From WLJO01 sp046597895 (GTDB taxonomy: Bacteria > Actinomycetota > Acidimicrobiia > Acidimicrobiales > Ilumatobacteraceae), in contig JBKJJS010000227.1 of assembly GCA_046597895.1 (NCBI GenBank), positions 1-27,544 on the forward strand: 27,544 bases of DNA, in the 5' to 3' direction. A program made the position numbers and the translations under genes. Position 1 is the stretch's first letter. Each line of letters starts with the position of its first letter. The notes under the pieces were generated by a model that was not told where the DNA came from, searched no databases, and was given only the letters and a program-made list of their open reading frames with translations. Positions 15,125 to 22,094 of the stretch are shown piece by piece.

Positions 15125-15760
15125 GTGAGTCTCTACGCCCGTATCGAGTACGAGACGGCGGGCCTCGACATCGCCGACCTCGTCGCCGACCCACTCGCCC
15201 AGTGGTGGCGGTGGTACCACGAGGCGGAAGCGGCGGCGTGCGTCGAGCCGAACGCCATGGTGGTCGCAACGGTTGACTCCGCCGGGGCTCCGGATGCCCG
15301 CAACGTGCTGGCGCGGGGAGCGGACGAGCGCGGAGTCGTGTTCTTTACGAACTACGAGTCCGACAAGAGTCGCCAGATGACGGCGCAGCCCGCGGCGGCC
15401 GGGGTGTTCTCGTGGTTGGCCATTCATCGGCAGGTGAAGTTCCGCGGTGCCGTCGAGCGGGTGAGTGTCGCGGAGTCGGATGGCTACTTCGCCAGCCGCC
15501 CGCGGGAGTCGCAGCTCGGGGCCTGGGCGTCGCCGCAGTCGCAGGTTTTACGGGATCGGGCCGACCTCGAGGCCCGACTCGCTGGCGTGGTTGCCCGATT
15601 CGGCGACGCCGAGATCCCCCGGCCTCCCCATTGGGGTGGCTGGAGGCTCGTCCCCGATGTCGTGGAGTTCTGGCAGGGCCGGCCGAGTCGCCTCCACGAC
15701 CGCCTCAGGTACCGGCGCGACGAGTCGGGTGCCTGGCTGATCGAGCGCGTGGCGCCGTAA
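15125..15760 (+). CDS. pdxH: Pyridoxamine/pyridoxine 5'-phosphate oxidase
   Basis: FMN-dependent enzyme that makes pyridoxal 5'-phosphate. The 211-residue protein has the FMN/phosphate-binding stretch ARNVLARGADERGVVFFTNY followed by ESDKSRQM, the RQVKFRGAVERV strand, the SRPRESQLGAWAS motif and the C-terminal EFWQGRPSRLHDRLRYRR that contacts FMN and substrate. The GTG at 15125 lies 7 nt after serS, so the two are probably cotranscribed. The PLP-dependent dehydratase at 18797 is one potential consumer, but the two are not in one operon. Confidence 0.95.
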   Translation: MSLYARIEYETAGLDIADLVADPLAQWWRWYHEAEAAACVEPNAMVVATVDSAGAPDARNVLARGADERGVVFFTNYESDKSRQMTAQPAAAGVFSWLAIHRQVKFRGAVERVSVAESDGYFASRPRESQLGAWASPQSQVLRDRADLEARLAGVVARFGDAEIPRPPHWGGWRLVPDVVEFWQGRPSRLHDRLRYRRDESGAWLIERVAP

Positions 15761-15768
15761 CCCAAGCG

Positions 15769-15816
15769 GAAGTTCGAACGAGCGGTGCGGAAATCTGTCC
15801 TGGGTGTTCGAACTTC
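15769..15816. repeat. Perfect 11-bp inverted repeat between convergent genes
   Basis: GAAGTTCGAAC (15769-15779) and its exact complement GTTCGAACTTC (15806-15816) are separated by 26 nt. Each arm contains the palindrome GTTCGAAC. The repeat lies between the ends of pdxH (+) and the hydrolase gene (-) and overlaps the latter's stop codon. A bidirectional terminator is plausible, though no T-tract flanks it. Confidence 0.7.
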
Positions 15817-16414
15817 AGGACCAGGCGACCGCCGCCGCCGCCAGGGCGGTAATCAGGGCTTCGGTGTGGGGTACCAGGCCGGGGCCCTCCCAGTCCCACC
15901 ACAGCGGACTCGATCCGCGTACGCGGGGCGGCAGCTCCAACTGGACTCCGCCGTGGCGTGGCATGTTGACGGGGTTGTCGGCGTGCTGGCCGCGTAGTTC
16001 GCTCGGAATGTCGTCGAGCGAGGTCACGATGTCGTACGCCGGGAGCGCAGCGCGCAGATGCGCGCCGAGATGGTCCGCCAGTTGACGGTGGCGCCCGCCG
16101 AGTAGCAGGCTCGTGAAGAAGTTCTGGCGACCGTACCCGTGCACCGTGACGACGATGTCGACGTGCTCGAGAAATGATGCGAGCGCGGGGGACTCCGAGG
16201 GGCGGACCTTCGTGGAGGGGATGTGCCACTGGAGGTCGTGGGGTTGATGGACGCCGTAGTAGCTCGAGCCCGACTGTTCAGCGGCCCGCGAAGCAATGAC
16301 ATCCGTGGCGACCTCGAGCGATCCCCCGTGGTACGCCATGAACCCGAAGCGGCCCCTCCGCTCGTACACCTCCTCGACACCCGGGTGAGCCAGAAGTTGC
16401 GAGAACAGCGTCAT
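15815..16414 (-). CDS. Poly-gamma-glutamate hydrolase family zinc peptidase
   Basis: A 199-residue protein of the PghP/DUF867 family, related to phage enzymes that cut poly-gamma-glutamate. Visible family features are AYHGGSLE (likely zinc ligands His29 and Glu33), SYYGVHQPHDLQWHIPSTKV, VTVHGYGR (likely third ligand His92), LLLGGRHRQLADHL and GVQLELPPRVRG (candidate catalytic Glu160). No signal peptide is visible, so it should be cytoplasmic. The ATG at 16414 overlaps the ccdA stop (ATGA). A physiological link with the thiol-redox genes upstream is not obvious. The substrate in an organism without known poly-gamma-glutamate is uncertain. Confidence 0.85.
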   Translation of the reverse strand: MTLFSQLLAHPGVEEVYERRGRFGFMAYHGGSLEVATDVIASRAAEQSGSSYYGVHQPHDLQWHIPSTKVRPSESPALASFLEHVDIVVTVHGYGRQNFFTSLLLGGRHRQLADHLGAHLRAALPAYDIVTSLDDIPSELRGQHADNPVNMPRHGGVQLELPPRVRGSSPLWWDWEGPGLVPHTEALITALAAAAVAWS

Positions 16415-17271
16415 GTGGCTGGTCGCGGCGGCCGGCCGCGGCGGGCAAACACGAAGAGGATGGCCCCGACCGTGATACCGCCGAACACGAAGATCAGCGG
16501 CCACACACCGATGTCGTTCAGCCAGTTGGTCACCTTCGTCTGCCATGTCTCCACCTGGCTCACTGCCGCGCCCTTGTCCTCGCCTGGTCGACTCAACTCC
16601 GTTCCCCAATACCAGATGAGATAGGCGCCGGTCAGCACCATCGAGATGCCGGCCACGAGGTCCAGGTGTGCCATCACCCGCCGCATCACCCGCAGCATGC
16701 CGGTCCTCGCCGAGGCCAGGGCGACCGTCAGCGCGGTGAGAGTCACGGCCATCCCGAGCCCGTACATGGCCGTGGCGACGACGGCGCTGGCGTAACCATT
16801 CCTGCTGGCACTCGCCAGCGCTGGGAGAAACAGGCCGATGGTGCAGCCGAGCGACGCCACGGCGTACGACACGCCGTAGAGGTACATCGACATCACACGC
16901 CGGTCCTTGCCGCCGGCGGCCATTTTGGGGAAGACCGCCGACAGTGTGAGGCCGAAGAGCAGGGCGATACCGAGCAGGAGGAGTGCAATGCCGACGATGA
17001 GACCGAACCAGTCCGATTGGTCTACGAACCAGGAGAAGCCGGCTTGCACGAGTAGCCCGATGGCGAGGAACACCGTGAAGAATCCGGCGGCTACCGCCGA
17101 ACTGACGACCAGCGCCCGGCGCAGGCTGGCCTTGGTCGTGCCCGGACGGGCACCCTCGGTCCCGAGAAAGTACAGGAGGTAGGTGGGGAGAAGGACGAAC
17201 CCACACGGGTTGACGGTGGCGAGGACGCCGCGGAGGAAGTTGAGGGCGAACTGGCCGTCGATGGCGATCAT
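16411..17271 (-). CDS. ccdA: CcdA/DsbD-type thiol-disulfide transmembrane reductase
   Basis: Moves reducing equivalents from cytoplasmic thioredoxin across the membrane to an extracytoplasmic thioredoxin-like protein. The 286-residue product has six core hydrophobic segments and the paired redox cysteines, C23 in ATVNPCGFVLLP and C143 in ASLGCTIGLFLP. A C-terminal extension with one additional helix ends in a basic tail, GRPPRPAT. The start overlaps the stop of the thioredoxin gene (ATGA), and its own stop overlaps the following hydrolase gene. The thioredoxin partner next door suggests a role in cytochrome c maturation, which the caa3 CtaC here requires. Confidence 0.92.
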   Translation of the reverse strand: MIAIDGQFALNFLRGVLATVNPCGFVLLPTYLLYFLGTEGARPGTTKASLRRALVVSSAVAAGFFTVFLAIGLLVQAGFSWFVDQSDWFGLIVGIALLLLGIALLFGLTLSAVFPKMAAGGKDRRVMSMYLYGVSYAVASLGCTIGLFLPALASASRNGYASAVVATAMYGLGMAVTLTALTVALASARTGMLRVMRRVMAHLDLVAGISMVLTGAYLIWYWGTELSRPGEDKGAAVSQVETWQTKVTNWLNDIGVWPLIFVFGGITVGAILFVFARRGRPPRPAT

Positions 17272-17819
17272 GGCAGCAGGTGCTGTTCGATCAGGTCGCG
17301 CAGCTCGGGGGCGGTCAGCGCGGCCCGCTGTACGAGTGCGACAGTGCCGTCAGCGGTGATGAGAATGGTCGACGGGAATACGGTGAGTTTGAACCCATCG
17401 ACGCTGCGACCGGTGTGATCGAGGAACTGTTCGTAGGTGACGCCACGTTTCGCGGCGAACGCCCTCGCGCGTTCGGCGGTGTCCTTAGGGTTGATGCCGA
17501 CGAAGCGGACGCGGTCGCCATACTCCGCAGCTACCTCGGCGAGAGCCGGCATCTCCAGCATGCACGGCGGGCATGTCGAGTACCAGTAGTTGACCACGAG
17601 TGGGCGACCGGCGAGAGAACGAAGGGCCACGGGCTCGCCATCGAGATCCGAGATCACGACATCGGGGAGTTCGGTTCGCGGGGCAGGCTGCGAGGGTGCG
17701 GTGACGGCGGGAGCACCGTCGCCTTCGTCGGAGATGAGGAACGGCGCAAGTGCGGAGAGCACGACCGCGGCGGCCAACGCGACCGCGATCAAGGCTGCAA
17801 TGACCCGCCGAGCCGACAC
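17268..17819 (-). CDS. TlpA/ResA-like membrane-anchored thioredoxin
   Basis: 183 residues: an N-terminal membrane anchor (about 5-28), a short linker and a thioredoxin fold with active site C83-P-P-C86 in WYSTCPPCMLEMP and the cis-proline P149 in VFPSTI. The catalytic domain should face outside and receive electrons from CcdA, for example to reduce apocytochrome c cysteines (the ResA/CcsX role). The GTG at 17819 is the start. TAGCCT ends 6 nt upstream, suggesting a leaderless transcript. It is the first gene of the three-gene overlapping operon. Confidence 0.92.
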   Translation of the reverse strand: MSARRVIAALIAVALAAAVVLSALAPFLISDEGDGAPAVTAPSQPAPRTELPDVVISDLDGEPVALRSLAGRPLVVNYWYSTCPPCMLEMPALAEVAAEYGDRVRFVGINPKDTAERARAFAAKRGVTYEQFLDHTGRSVDGFKLTVFPSTILITADGTVALVQRAALTAPELRDLIEQHLLP

Positions 17820-17831
17820 AAGGTGAGGCTA
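17820..17831 (-). promoter_or_regulatory. -10 element of the tlpA-ccdA operon
   Basis: Minus-strand TAGCCT (plus 17826-17831) is 6 nt before the GTG start at 17819. No clear -35 box is seen. Confidence 0.5.
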
Positions 17832-17859
17832 GCGGCGGACGCCTTCACCGGACCCGCGC

Positions 17860-17896
17860 CGACGCCGCGGATCCGGGAGGCGGATCCGCGGCGTCG
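17860..17896 (-). terminator. Strong hairpin downstream of the whiB gene
   Basis: A perfect 16-bp stem (17860-17875 with 17881-17896, core GCCGCGGATCCG) closes a 5-nt loop. It lies after the whiB stop and before the tlpA promoter, both on the minus strand. No T-run follows, so it would be a U-less intrinsic terminator or an mRNA 3'-end stabiliser. Confidence 0.6.
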
Positions 17897-17906
17897 TGCG
17901 TGGTCG

Positions 17907-17940
17907 CAGTCGCCGGCTCGCCGAACGTTGCCGGCGACTG
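17907..17940 (-). terminator. Second hairpin downstream of the whiB gene
   Basis: CAGTCGCCGGC (17907-17917) pairs perfectly with GCCGGCGACTG (17930-17940) around a 12-nt loop. Transcription out of whiB meets this hairpin first and the longer one next. Confidence 0.5.
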
Positions 17941-17966
17941 AGAGGCCGTATTCGGTCCCGCGCTGG

Positions 17967-18344
17967 CTAGGCGACGTAGTGCCGAGGAAGCGGCACTTCG
18001 TCCACGACCAGTTCGGGACGCGGGTGTTTCGGCGGTCGGCCGCGGGGCCGCTTGTGGGCGATCACACGACCGTTGATGACGAGTTGTCCGCCCCACACAC
18101 CCCACGGCTCTTCGCGGGCGACGGCCCCCGAGAGGCACATGTCCGTCAGCGAGCACTTGGAGCAGATGGCCTTGGCCCTGGCGATCTGCATCAGGTCGTC
18201 GCTGAAGAACAGGTGGGTGAGGGTGCCGTGACCGTCACGGCAGCGGGCCTTGGTCCATGGATCGGTTACCCCCGGATCGGTAACAGCAACCGCGACACCG
18301 ACCTCGGGCAACTCGTCGAATTCGATGGTCTGGAGAGCGAGCAT
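17967..18344 (-). CDS. WhiB-family regulator, WhiB7-like
   Basis: A 125-residue WhiB protein. The iron-sulfur cluster cysteines are C35, C61, C64 and C70 (pattern C-x25-CxxC-x5-C), followed by the turn GVWGG (82-86). After it comes a basic AT-hook-like segment, KRPRGRPPK (98-106). An RGRP AT-hook after GVWGG is the hallmark of WhiB7, the sigma-factor-bound activator of intrinsic antibiotic resistance in actinobacteria. AAGGA lies 8 nt before the ATG at 18344. The leader carries a small ORF and a terminator-like hairpin, as whiB7 leaders do. The WhiB call is firm. The WhiB7 subtype rests on the AT-hook and leader layout. Confidence 0.9.
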   Translation of the reverse strand: MLALQTIEFDELPEVGVAVAVTDPGVTDPWTKARCRDGHGTLTHLFFSDDLMQIARAKAICSKCSLTDMCLSGAVAREEPWGVWGGQLVINGRVIAHKRPRGRPPKHPRPELVVDEVPLPRHYVA

Positions 18345-18354
18345 GGCTTCGTTC

Positions 18355-18398
18355 CTTCATGTGTGTTGGTGAGTGTGTGGTGTCGGTGGTGTGGTGGG
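18355..18398 (-). promoter_or_regulatory. C/A-rich, G-poor segment of the whiB leader
   Basis: In the minus-strand RNA, the ~40 nt between the hairpin and the whiB ribosome binding site consist almost only of C, A and U, with a single G. Such unstructured C-rich, G-poor RNA resembles a Rho loading region, or could keep the whiB start accessible. Confidence 0.35.
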
Positions 18399-18419
18399 GA
18401 ACTCGGCCCGGAGATGCAG

Positions 18420-18452
18420 AAAGGCCGCCGGGATGATGTCCCGGCGGCCTTT
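18420..18452 (-). terminator. Attenuator-like terminator in the whiB leader
   Basis: A perfect 14-bp stem with a 5-nt loop (arms 18420-18433 and 18439-18452). Read on the minus strand, the right side ends CGGCCTTT followed by CTGC. It lies 31 nt after the uORF stop and 75 nt before the whiB start, where transcription would end unless antiterminated. Confidence 0.75.
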
Positions 18453-18483
18453 GGCATGTCTTCCGACTTGCCCTCGATAGGGC

Positions 18484-18660
18484 TTAGATCGGATGCCTCC
18501 GGGACCACCGGGCGCTGGGCTTCGTATTGACCTCGGTGAATCGCATCTTCGAATCGCAGAGGGAACCGTTGCCCAGCCACACGTACCCATGACGACGTGC
18601 GCACGGGCGCGCCGAGCCAGCCACCGGGGCCGGAATCAGAGCGAAGTTCGTGCGTTCCAT
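18484..18660 (-). CDS. Small upstream ORF in the whiB leader
   Basis: A 58-codon ORF with a good ribosome binding site (AGGAGA about 10 nt before the ATG at 18660). It begins MERTNFALIPAPVAGSARP and ends KPSARWSRRHPI, rich in Arg and Pro, without a membrane segment or known domain. The stop is 31 nt before the attenuator hairpin. In known whiB7 leaders, ribosome stalling on such a uORF prevents terminator formation and switches whiB7 on. The same role is inferred here from layout only. The open frame continues upstream to 18849, but the ribosome binding site supports this start. Confidence 0.6.
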   Translation of the reverse strand: MERTNFALIPAPVAGSARPCARRHGYVWLGNGSLCDSKMRFTEVNTKPSARWSRRHPI

Positions 18661-18796
18661 CGGGATGAGGGTCTCCTGTTGCTGGTTGTTCGTGAATCGA
18701 GGTATTCGTGCCGCGGGTCTTCGCCGAGGCGGTTGCAAGGGAACCACGCGGCAAGGGGCTTCGTCAACTGTTTTATTCAGCAGGCAGGATGGGGTC
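18661..18796. other. Divergent intergenic region, whiB leader and dehydratase
   Basis: The rest of the 450-bp gap between whiB and the dehydratase. It should hold the promoter of the whiB leader on the minus strand; TTGACG there (plus 18763-18768) is a -35-like hexamer without a clear partner. On the plus strand CAGGAT (18785-18790) is 6 nt before the dehydratase ATG, a weaker version of the leaderless pattern seen elsewhere. No other structure was recognised. Confidence 0.35.
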
Positions 18797-19729
18797 ATGG
18801 AGTTGCCCCTCGTCAACAAGGATGACATCGAGCGCGCCGCCGCTCGCATCGGCGACCTCGTGCGACGTACACCCGTGGTCGACTACGACGGTCTCACCCT
18901 CAAGTTGGAACTACTCCAGCACGCGGGGTCGTTCAAGCCGCGCGGCGCGGCGAACCGGGTGCTGGCCGAACGTGAGCGATCCGGCAGCCTTGCGGCGGCC
19001 GGGCTGGTGACGGCGAGCGGCGGGAACCACGGTGCCGCTGTCTCGTACGTCAGTCAGGTCCTCGGCGTTCGGGCCGAGGTCTTCATGCCGTCCACATCGC
19101 CGTCCGTGAAGCGTGAGAACATCGCCCGATTCGGCGCCACGCTGCACATCGTCGAGGGCTACTACGACGACGCGCAAATCGCTGCCAACGAGCGTCAGCG
19201 GGAGACGGGAGCGCTCATGGTGCACCCGTTCGACCACGCGGACACCGTCGCCGGTCAGGGCACGGTGGCCCTCGAACTCGACGAACAGGTCAGCGGTTAC
19301 GACACGCTCATCGTGGCGACGGGGGGCGGTGGCTTCACGGCGGGCCAGGCGGCGTGGGTGCAGGACAGGGTGAGGGTCGTGAGCGTGGAGCCGGAGACCT
19401 CGCAGTGCCTTCGGGCGGCGCTGGCGGCCGGAGCACCGGTGGACGTACCGGTGAGCGGGCTGGCCGCCGATGCGCTCGGTGCCAAGCGGATCGGCGCGGT
19501 TCCGTGGAGTGTCGTCCGTCGGTACGTGGACGAGGCCGTCACGGTCACCGATGACGACATCCGCGCCGCGCAGCGAGAGCTGTGGTCGGCGTTCCGGCTG
19601 ATCGTCGAACCGGGTGGAGCGGCGGCGCTTGCGGCCATCCGTTCCGGCGCGTACCGGCCCGGGGTCGGGGAGCGTGTCGTGGTCGTCGTCTGCGGGGCCA
19701 ACTGCGATCCGGCTACGGTGACCGCATGA
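18797..19729 (+). CDS. Threonine/serine dehydratase family PLP enzyme
   Basis: A 310-residue fold-type II PLP enzyme. The lysine that binds PLP is K47 in SFKPRGA. The substrate loop is SGGNHG (74-79), and the phosphate-binding glycine loop is ATGGGGF (174-180). No C-terminal regulatory ACT-like domain is present, so it resembles short catabolic threonine/serine dehydratases. Serine racemase or a related lyase cannot be excluded from sequence alone. The ATG at 18797 gives the normal N-terminus; the frame is open upstream without homology. Its stop overlaps the next gene's ATG (ATGA). Confidence 0.9.
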   Translation: MELPLVNKDDIERAAARIGDLVRRTPVVDYDGLTLKLELLQHAGSFKPRGAANRVLAERERSGSLAAAGLVTASGGNHGAAVSYVSQVLGVRAEVFMPSTSPSVKRENIARFGATLHIVEGYYDDAQIAANERQRETGALMVHPFDHADTVAGQGTVALELDEQVSGYDTLIVATGGGGFTAGQAAWVQDRVRVVSVEPETSQCLRAALAAGAPVDVPVSGLAADALGAKRIGAVPWSVVRRYVDEAVTVTDDDIRAAQRELWSAFRLIVEPGGAAALAAIRSGAYRPGVGERVVVVVCGANCDPATVTA

Positions 19730-20232
19730 AGGTGATCGGCGCGTTGCTGGCGTTGGTGTGCGCGGGGCTCGGGGCGTTGCAGGTGTATGTCGCCAGCCAA
19801 CGTCATGCCGAGGAGTTCGCGGCCGCCCGAGGGGTGAGCAAAGGGATCCTCTCGTACGAGTTTGCGGCAAGCCCGGCCCGGTTGCGGGAACTGATCGCCG
19901 CCGCCGGGGAACGCGGTCGCGAGGCGCTGAAGCGTTGTCTGGAGATCGACTACCTCATCATCGCCGGATATGTGTTCGTAGCGCTCGGACTCGGTGGATT
20001 CCTTACCGCAGTAAGTCGAGCCGGATTAGGGCGCTTCATGATTGCTGCGGCGTTGCTGGCGGCGATGTTCGACCTGATCGAGAATGCCGCGCTGCGGCAA
20101 GCGACCCGGACTCATCCGAGCGGGGGAAGCACGGCTCCGATCGCCACCGTGGCGGCCAGCTTGAAGTTCGCGCTCCTCGTTGCCGCGGTGGCCGCGTTTT
20201 TCCTGTGGCCCTTCCGGACCTGGTTCGGCTGA
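19726..20232 (+). CDS. Membrane protein of unknown function
   Basis: 168 residues with about four hydrophobic segments: an N-terminal one (4-23, possibly a signal anchor), IDYLIIAGYVFVALGLGGFL, RFMIAAALLAAMFDLIENAAL and FALLVAAVAAFFLWPF. The loop between the first two is basic and helical. I recognise no family. The ATG overlaps the dehydratase stop by 4 nt, so the pair is cotranscribed, but nothing suggests a shared function. It converges on the MBL hydrolase gene with a 31-bp gap. Confidence 0.75.
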   Translation: MKVIGALLALVCAGLGALQVYVASQRHAEEFAAARGVSKGILSYEFAASPARLRELIAAAGERGREALKRCLEIDYLIIAGYVFVALGLGGFLTAVSRAGLGRFMIAAALLAAMFDLIENAALRQATRTHPSGGSTAPIATVAASLKFALLVAAVAAFFLWPFRTWFG

Positions 20233-20263
20233 CCTCCGCAGGGCGGGCGGGGGTAGCAGCGTC

Positions 20264-21427
20264 TCAGGCGATGTCGTATTCGAGGAGACCGTCGGGTCGG
20301 CGGCGGTTCTCGGCTCGGCCCGCCACACGAAGATGCTCGAGGTGGGCGTACGTCTCGCTGTCGGCCATCGAACCCTGGGCCCTTGGTGAGAACAGGTAGT
20401 GCGAGTAATCAGACACCGTGCCGGACCGGCCGAGTTCCTTGGAGGCGGTGTGTAGTCGCTCGAGCCGCTCGGCGTGGTGGCGTTTGATGTCGTCGACCCG
20501 ACCAGCAAGGTTCGGGAAGGGGTGACCGTGGGCTGGCAGGACGACGCGGACCTGGGGCTGCAGTTCCTTCACCTTGTCCAGGGAGTCGAAGAACAGTTGC
20601 AGCGGGTCCGCCGCCGTCATCAAGCCGGAGATGTGCGGTGTGATCGTGGGCAGCACGTGGTCGCCAGAGAGGAACACGCCCTCGGCCGGATCGAGCAGGC
20701 ACAAGTGGTCGGCGGTGTGGCCGGGGGTGTGAACGGCCACCCATTCGCGCTTGGCGAACGTGATGGTGTCGGCATCGCGCAGCCGGGTGGTGGGCGTCGG
20801 CGTCGGCATCATGCCGGGGATCCGCTTCAGCACCTTCCACCTCAGGCGCCGGCCCCTCGACGGCCCGGGCGGGTCGCCACCCCACGGTGTCCTGGCATCC
20901 CACGCGTGCTCGCGCACTGCTTCAGCGGCTGACCGAGGGTCGTCGTCATCGCCCACGCCTTCGGCTCGCACACCGGCCGCTTCGGCGGCGGCTTCGGCGT
21001 CGATGTCGTCGTTCGGTTCCGATGGGCTCCACCGCACTCGGAAGCTGCGGTGGGCCACGATGTCCGCCCCAACTTCGTAATGCAGCTTTCCGGCCCCACC
21101 GAAGTGGTCGGGGTGGCTATGCGTGACAATGGCGGTGTGGATGCGCTTGACCGGGATGCCAGCGCGCGTGATGGCGGCCTGGAACTCCCGCCATGCTCCA
21201 GGGCCCGGCATGCCCGGATCGACCACGGCGAAGCCCCGCTCGTCCTCTAGCGCGTAGCAGTTCACGTGTCCGAGACCCGGGATGCGGATCGGGAGTTGGA
21301 GTCGCAGGATCCCGGGGGCGACCTCGATGATCTCGGTACCGGCGGGTTCCTGTTCCTGCTTGCGGTACTTCGGCGGCGGGGTGTCGTGGGCCTCAGTGTG
21401 GGAGTGCTGATGGTCGCGGTGGCTCAC
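20264..21427 (-). CDS. MBL-fold metallo-hydrolase
   Basis: 387-residue metallo-beta-lactamase-fold protein. The metal motif is THSHPDHFGG (H103, H105, D107, H108). Further ligands lie in HTPGHTADHL, SGDHVLP and PAHGHPF. A long insertion of about 95 residues between the HxHxDH motif and the next His holds an acidic/alanine-rich stretch. The C-terminal region (about 300-387) resembles the winged-helix-like tail of lactamase-B2-type hydrolases. The GTG at 21427 lies 7 nt after TATCTT. It gives a His-rich N-terminus (MSHRDHQHSHTEAHD). The substrate is unknown. Confidence 0.88.
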   Translation of the reverse strand: MSHRDHQHSHTEAHDTPPPKYRKQEQEPAGTEIIEVAPGILRLQLPIRIPGLGHVNCYALEDERGFAVVDPGMPGPGAWREFQAAITRAGIPVKRIHTAIVTHSHPDHFGGAGKLHYEVGADIVAHRSFRVRWSPSEPNDDIDAEAAAEAAGVRAEGVGDDDDPRSAAEAVREHAWDARTPWGGDPPGPSRGRRLRWKVLKRIPGMMPTPTPTTRLRDADTITFAKREWVAVHTPGHTADHLCLLDPAEGVFLSGDHVLPTITPHISGLMTAADPLQLFFDSLDKVKELQPQVRVVLPAHGHPFPNLAGRVDDIKRHHAERLERLHTASKELGRSGTVSDYSHYLFSPRAQGSMADSETYAHLEHLRVAGRAENRRRPDGLLEYDIA

Positions 21428-21440
21428 GAGGTTCAAGATA
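21428..21440 (-). promoter_or_regulatory. -10 element of the MBL hydrolase gene
   Basis: Minus-strand TATCTT (plus 21435-21440) is 7 nt before the GTG start. It is the same arrangement as other leaderless starts in the window. Confidence 0.5.
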
Positions 21441-21483
21441 CTTGCAGTGACCAACTTCCGGAGGGTCGACGCGCCGAGCGGCG

Positions 21484-22050
21484 TCAGCCCGAGGGGGTCG
21501 GGCCCGGGTCCGGAGTGCGGGGCACGAACACCTCGGCCCGGTAGTAGCGCAGTTCGTCGATGCTGGCCCTGATGTCGTCGAGCGCCCGGTGAACGCCGAC
21601 CTTGTTGGGTCGGTTGGCGTCGACGGGTGGATACCAGCGGTGCACCAACTCCTTGATGCTGCTGACGTCCACGCTGCGATAGTGGAGCCACTCCTCGATC
21701 TCGGGGAGGTAGGCGGCCAGGAAGCGGCGATCAGTGCCGATGGAGTTGCCGCACAACGGCACCTTGCGGGCCTCCGGCACCCAGGTCTTGATGAACTCGA
21801 GCGTGCGTCGGCCGGCATCGGCGAGGTCGATGTCGGACGCCCGAATGGCGTCGAGCAGGCCGGACTTCGTGTGCATGTTCACCACGAACGGCTCCATGAC
21901 CGCCAAGACGGAGTCATCGTGGTGGATGACGAGGTCGGGGCCCTCGGCCACGATCTGAAGTTCATCGTCCGTGACGAGTGTGGCGATTTCGACGATGACG
22001 TCACGCGACGGCTCGAGCCCCGTCATCTCCAGGTCTATCCACACCAGCAT
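21484..22050 (-). CDS. orn: Oligoribonuclease
   Basis: DEDDh 3'-5' exoribonuclease that degrades 2-5 nt RNA and pGpG. The 188-residue product has all catalytic residues: D6 and E8 in WIDLEMTGL, D107 in GNSIGTDRRFL, H154 and D159 in HRALDDIRASI. Length matches the family, with a short proline-rich C-terminal tail. The ATG at 22050 is 7 nt after TAGCCT on the minus strand. It is divergent from dut across a 44-bp region holding both promoters. Confidence 0.96.
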   Translation of the reverse strand: MLVWIDLEMTGLEPSRDVIVEIATLVTDDELQIVAEGPDLVIHHDDSVLAVMEPFVVNMHTKSGLLDAIRASDIDLADAGRRTLEFIKTWVPEARKVPLCGNSIGTDRRFLAAYLPEIEEWLHYRSVDVSSIKELVHRWYPPVDANRPNKVGVHRALDDIRASIDELRYYRAEVFVPRTPDPGPTPSG

Positions 22051-22063
22051 CAGGCGCAGGCTA
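22051..22063 (-). promoter_or_regulatory. -10 element of orn
   Basis: Minus-strand TAGCCT (plus 22058-22063), 7 nt before the orn ATG. The dut -10 element lies 19 bp away on the other strand. Confidence 0.5.
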
Positions 22064-22082
22064 CGTCCGCGGTGGCGTCGAA

Positions 22083-22094
22083 TAACCTCCGCCC
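22083..22094 (+). promoter_or_regulatory. -10 element of dut
   Basis: TAACCT (22083-22088), 6 nt before the dut GTG. Its -35 region would overlap the orn promoter. Confidence 0.5.

Noticed and set aside
15769..15816. SOS/LexA box suggested by GTTCGAAC
   Set aside because: The actinobacterial SOS box is TCGAAC-N4-GTTCGA. The half-sites here are not arranged that way and lie between gene ends.
15815..17206. A single 463-codon minus-strand ORF covering the hydrolase and ccdA
   Set aside because: Only the last 199 codons show homology. The upstream part is an out-of-frame shadow of ccdA.
18680..18715. A second Rex-like site, TTCGTGAA...ATTCGTG
   Set aside because: The second half is in direct rather than inverted orientation and the spacing is wrong.
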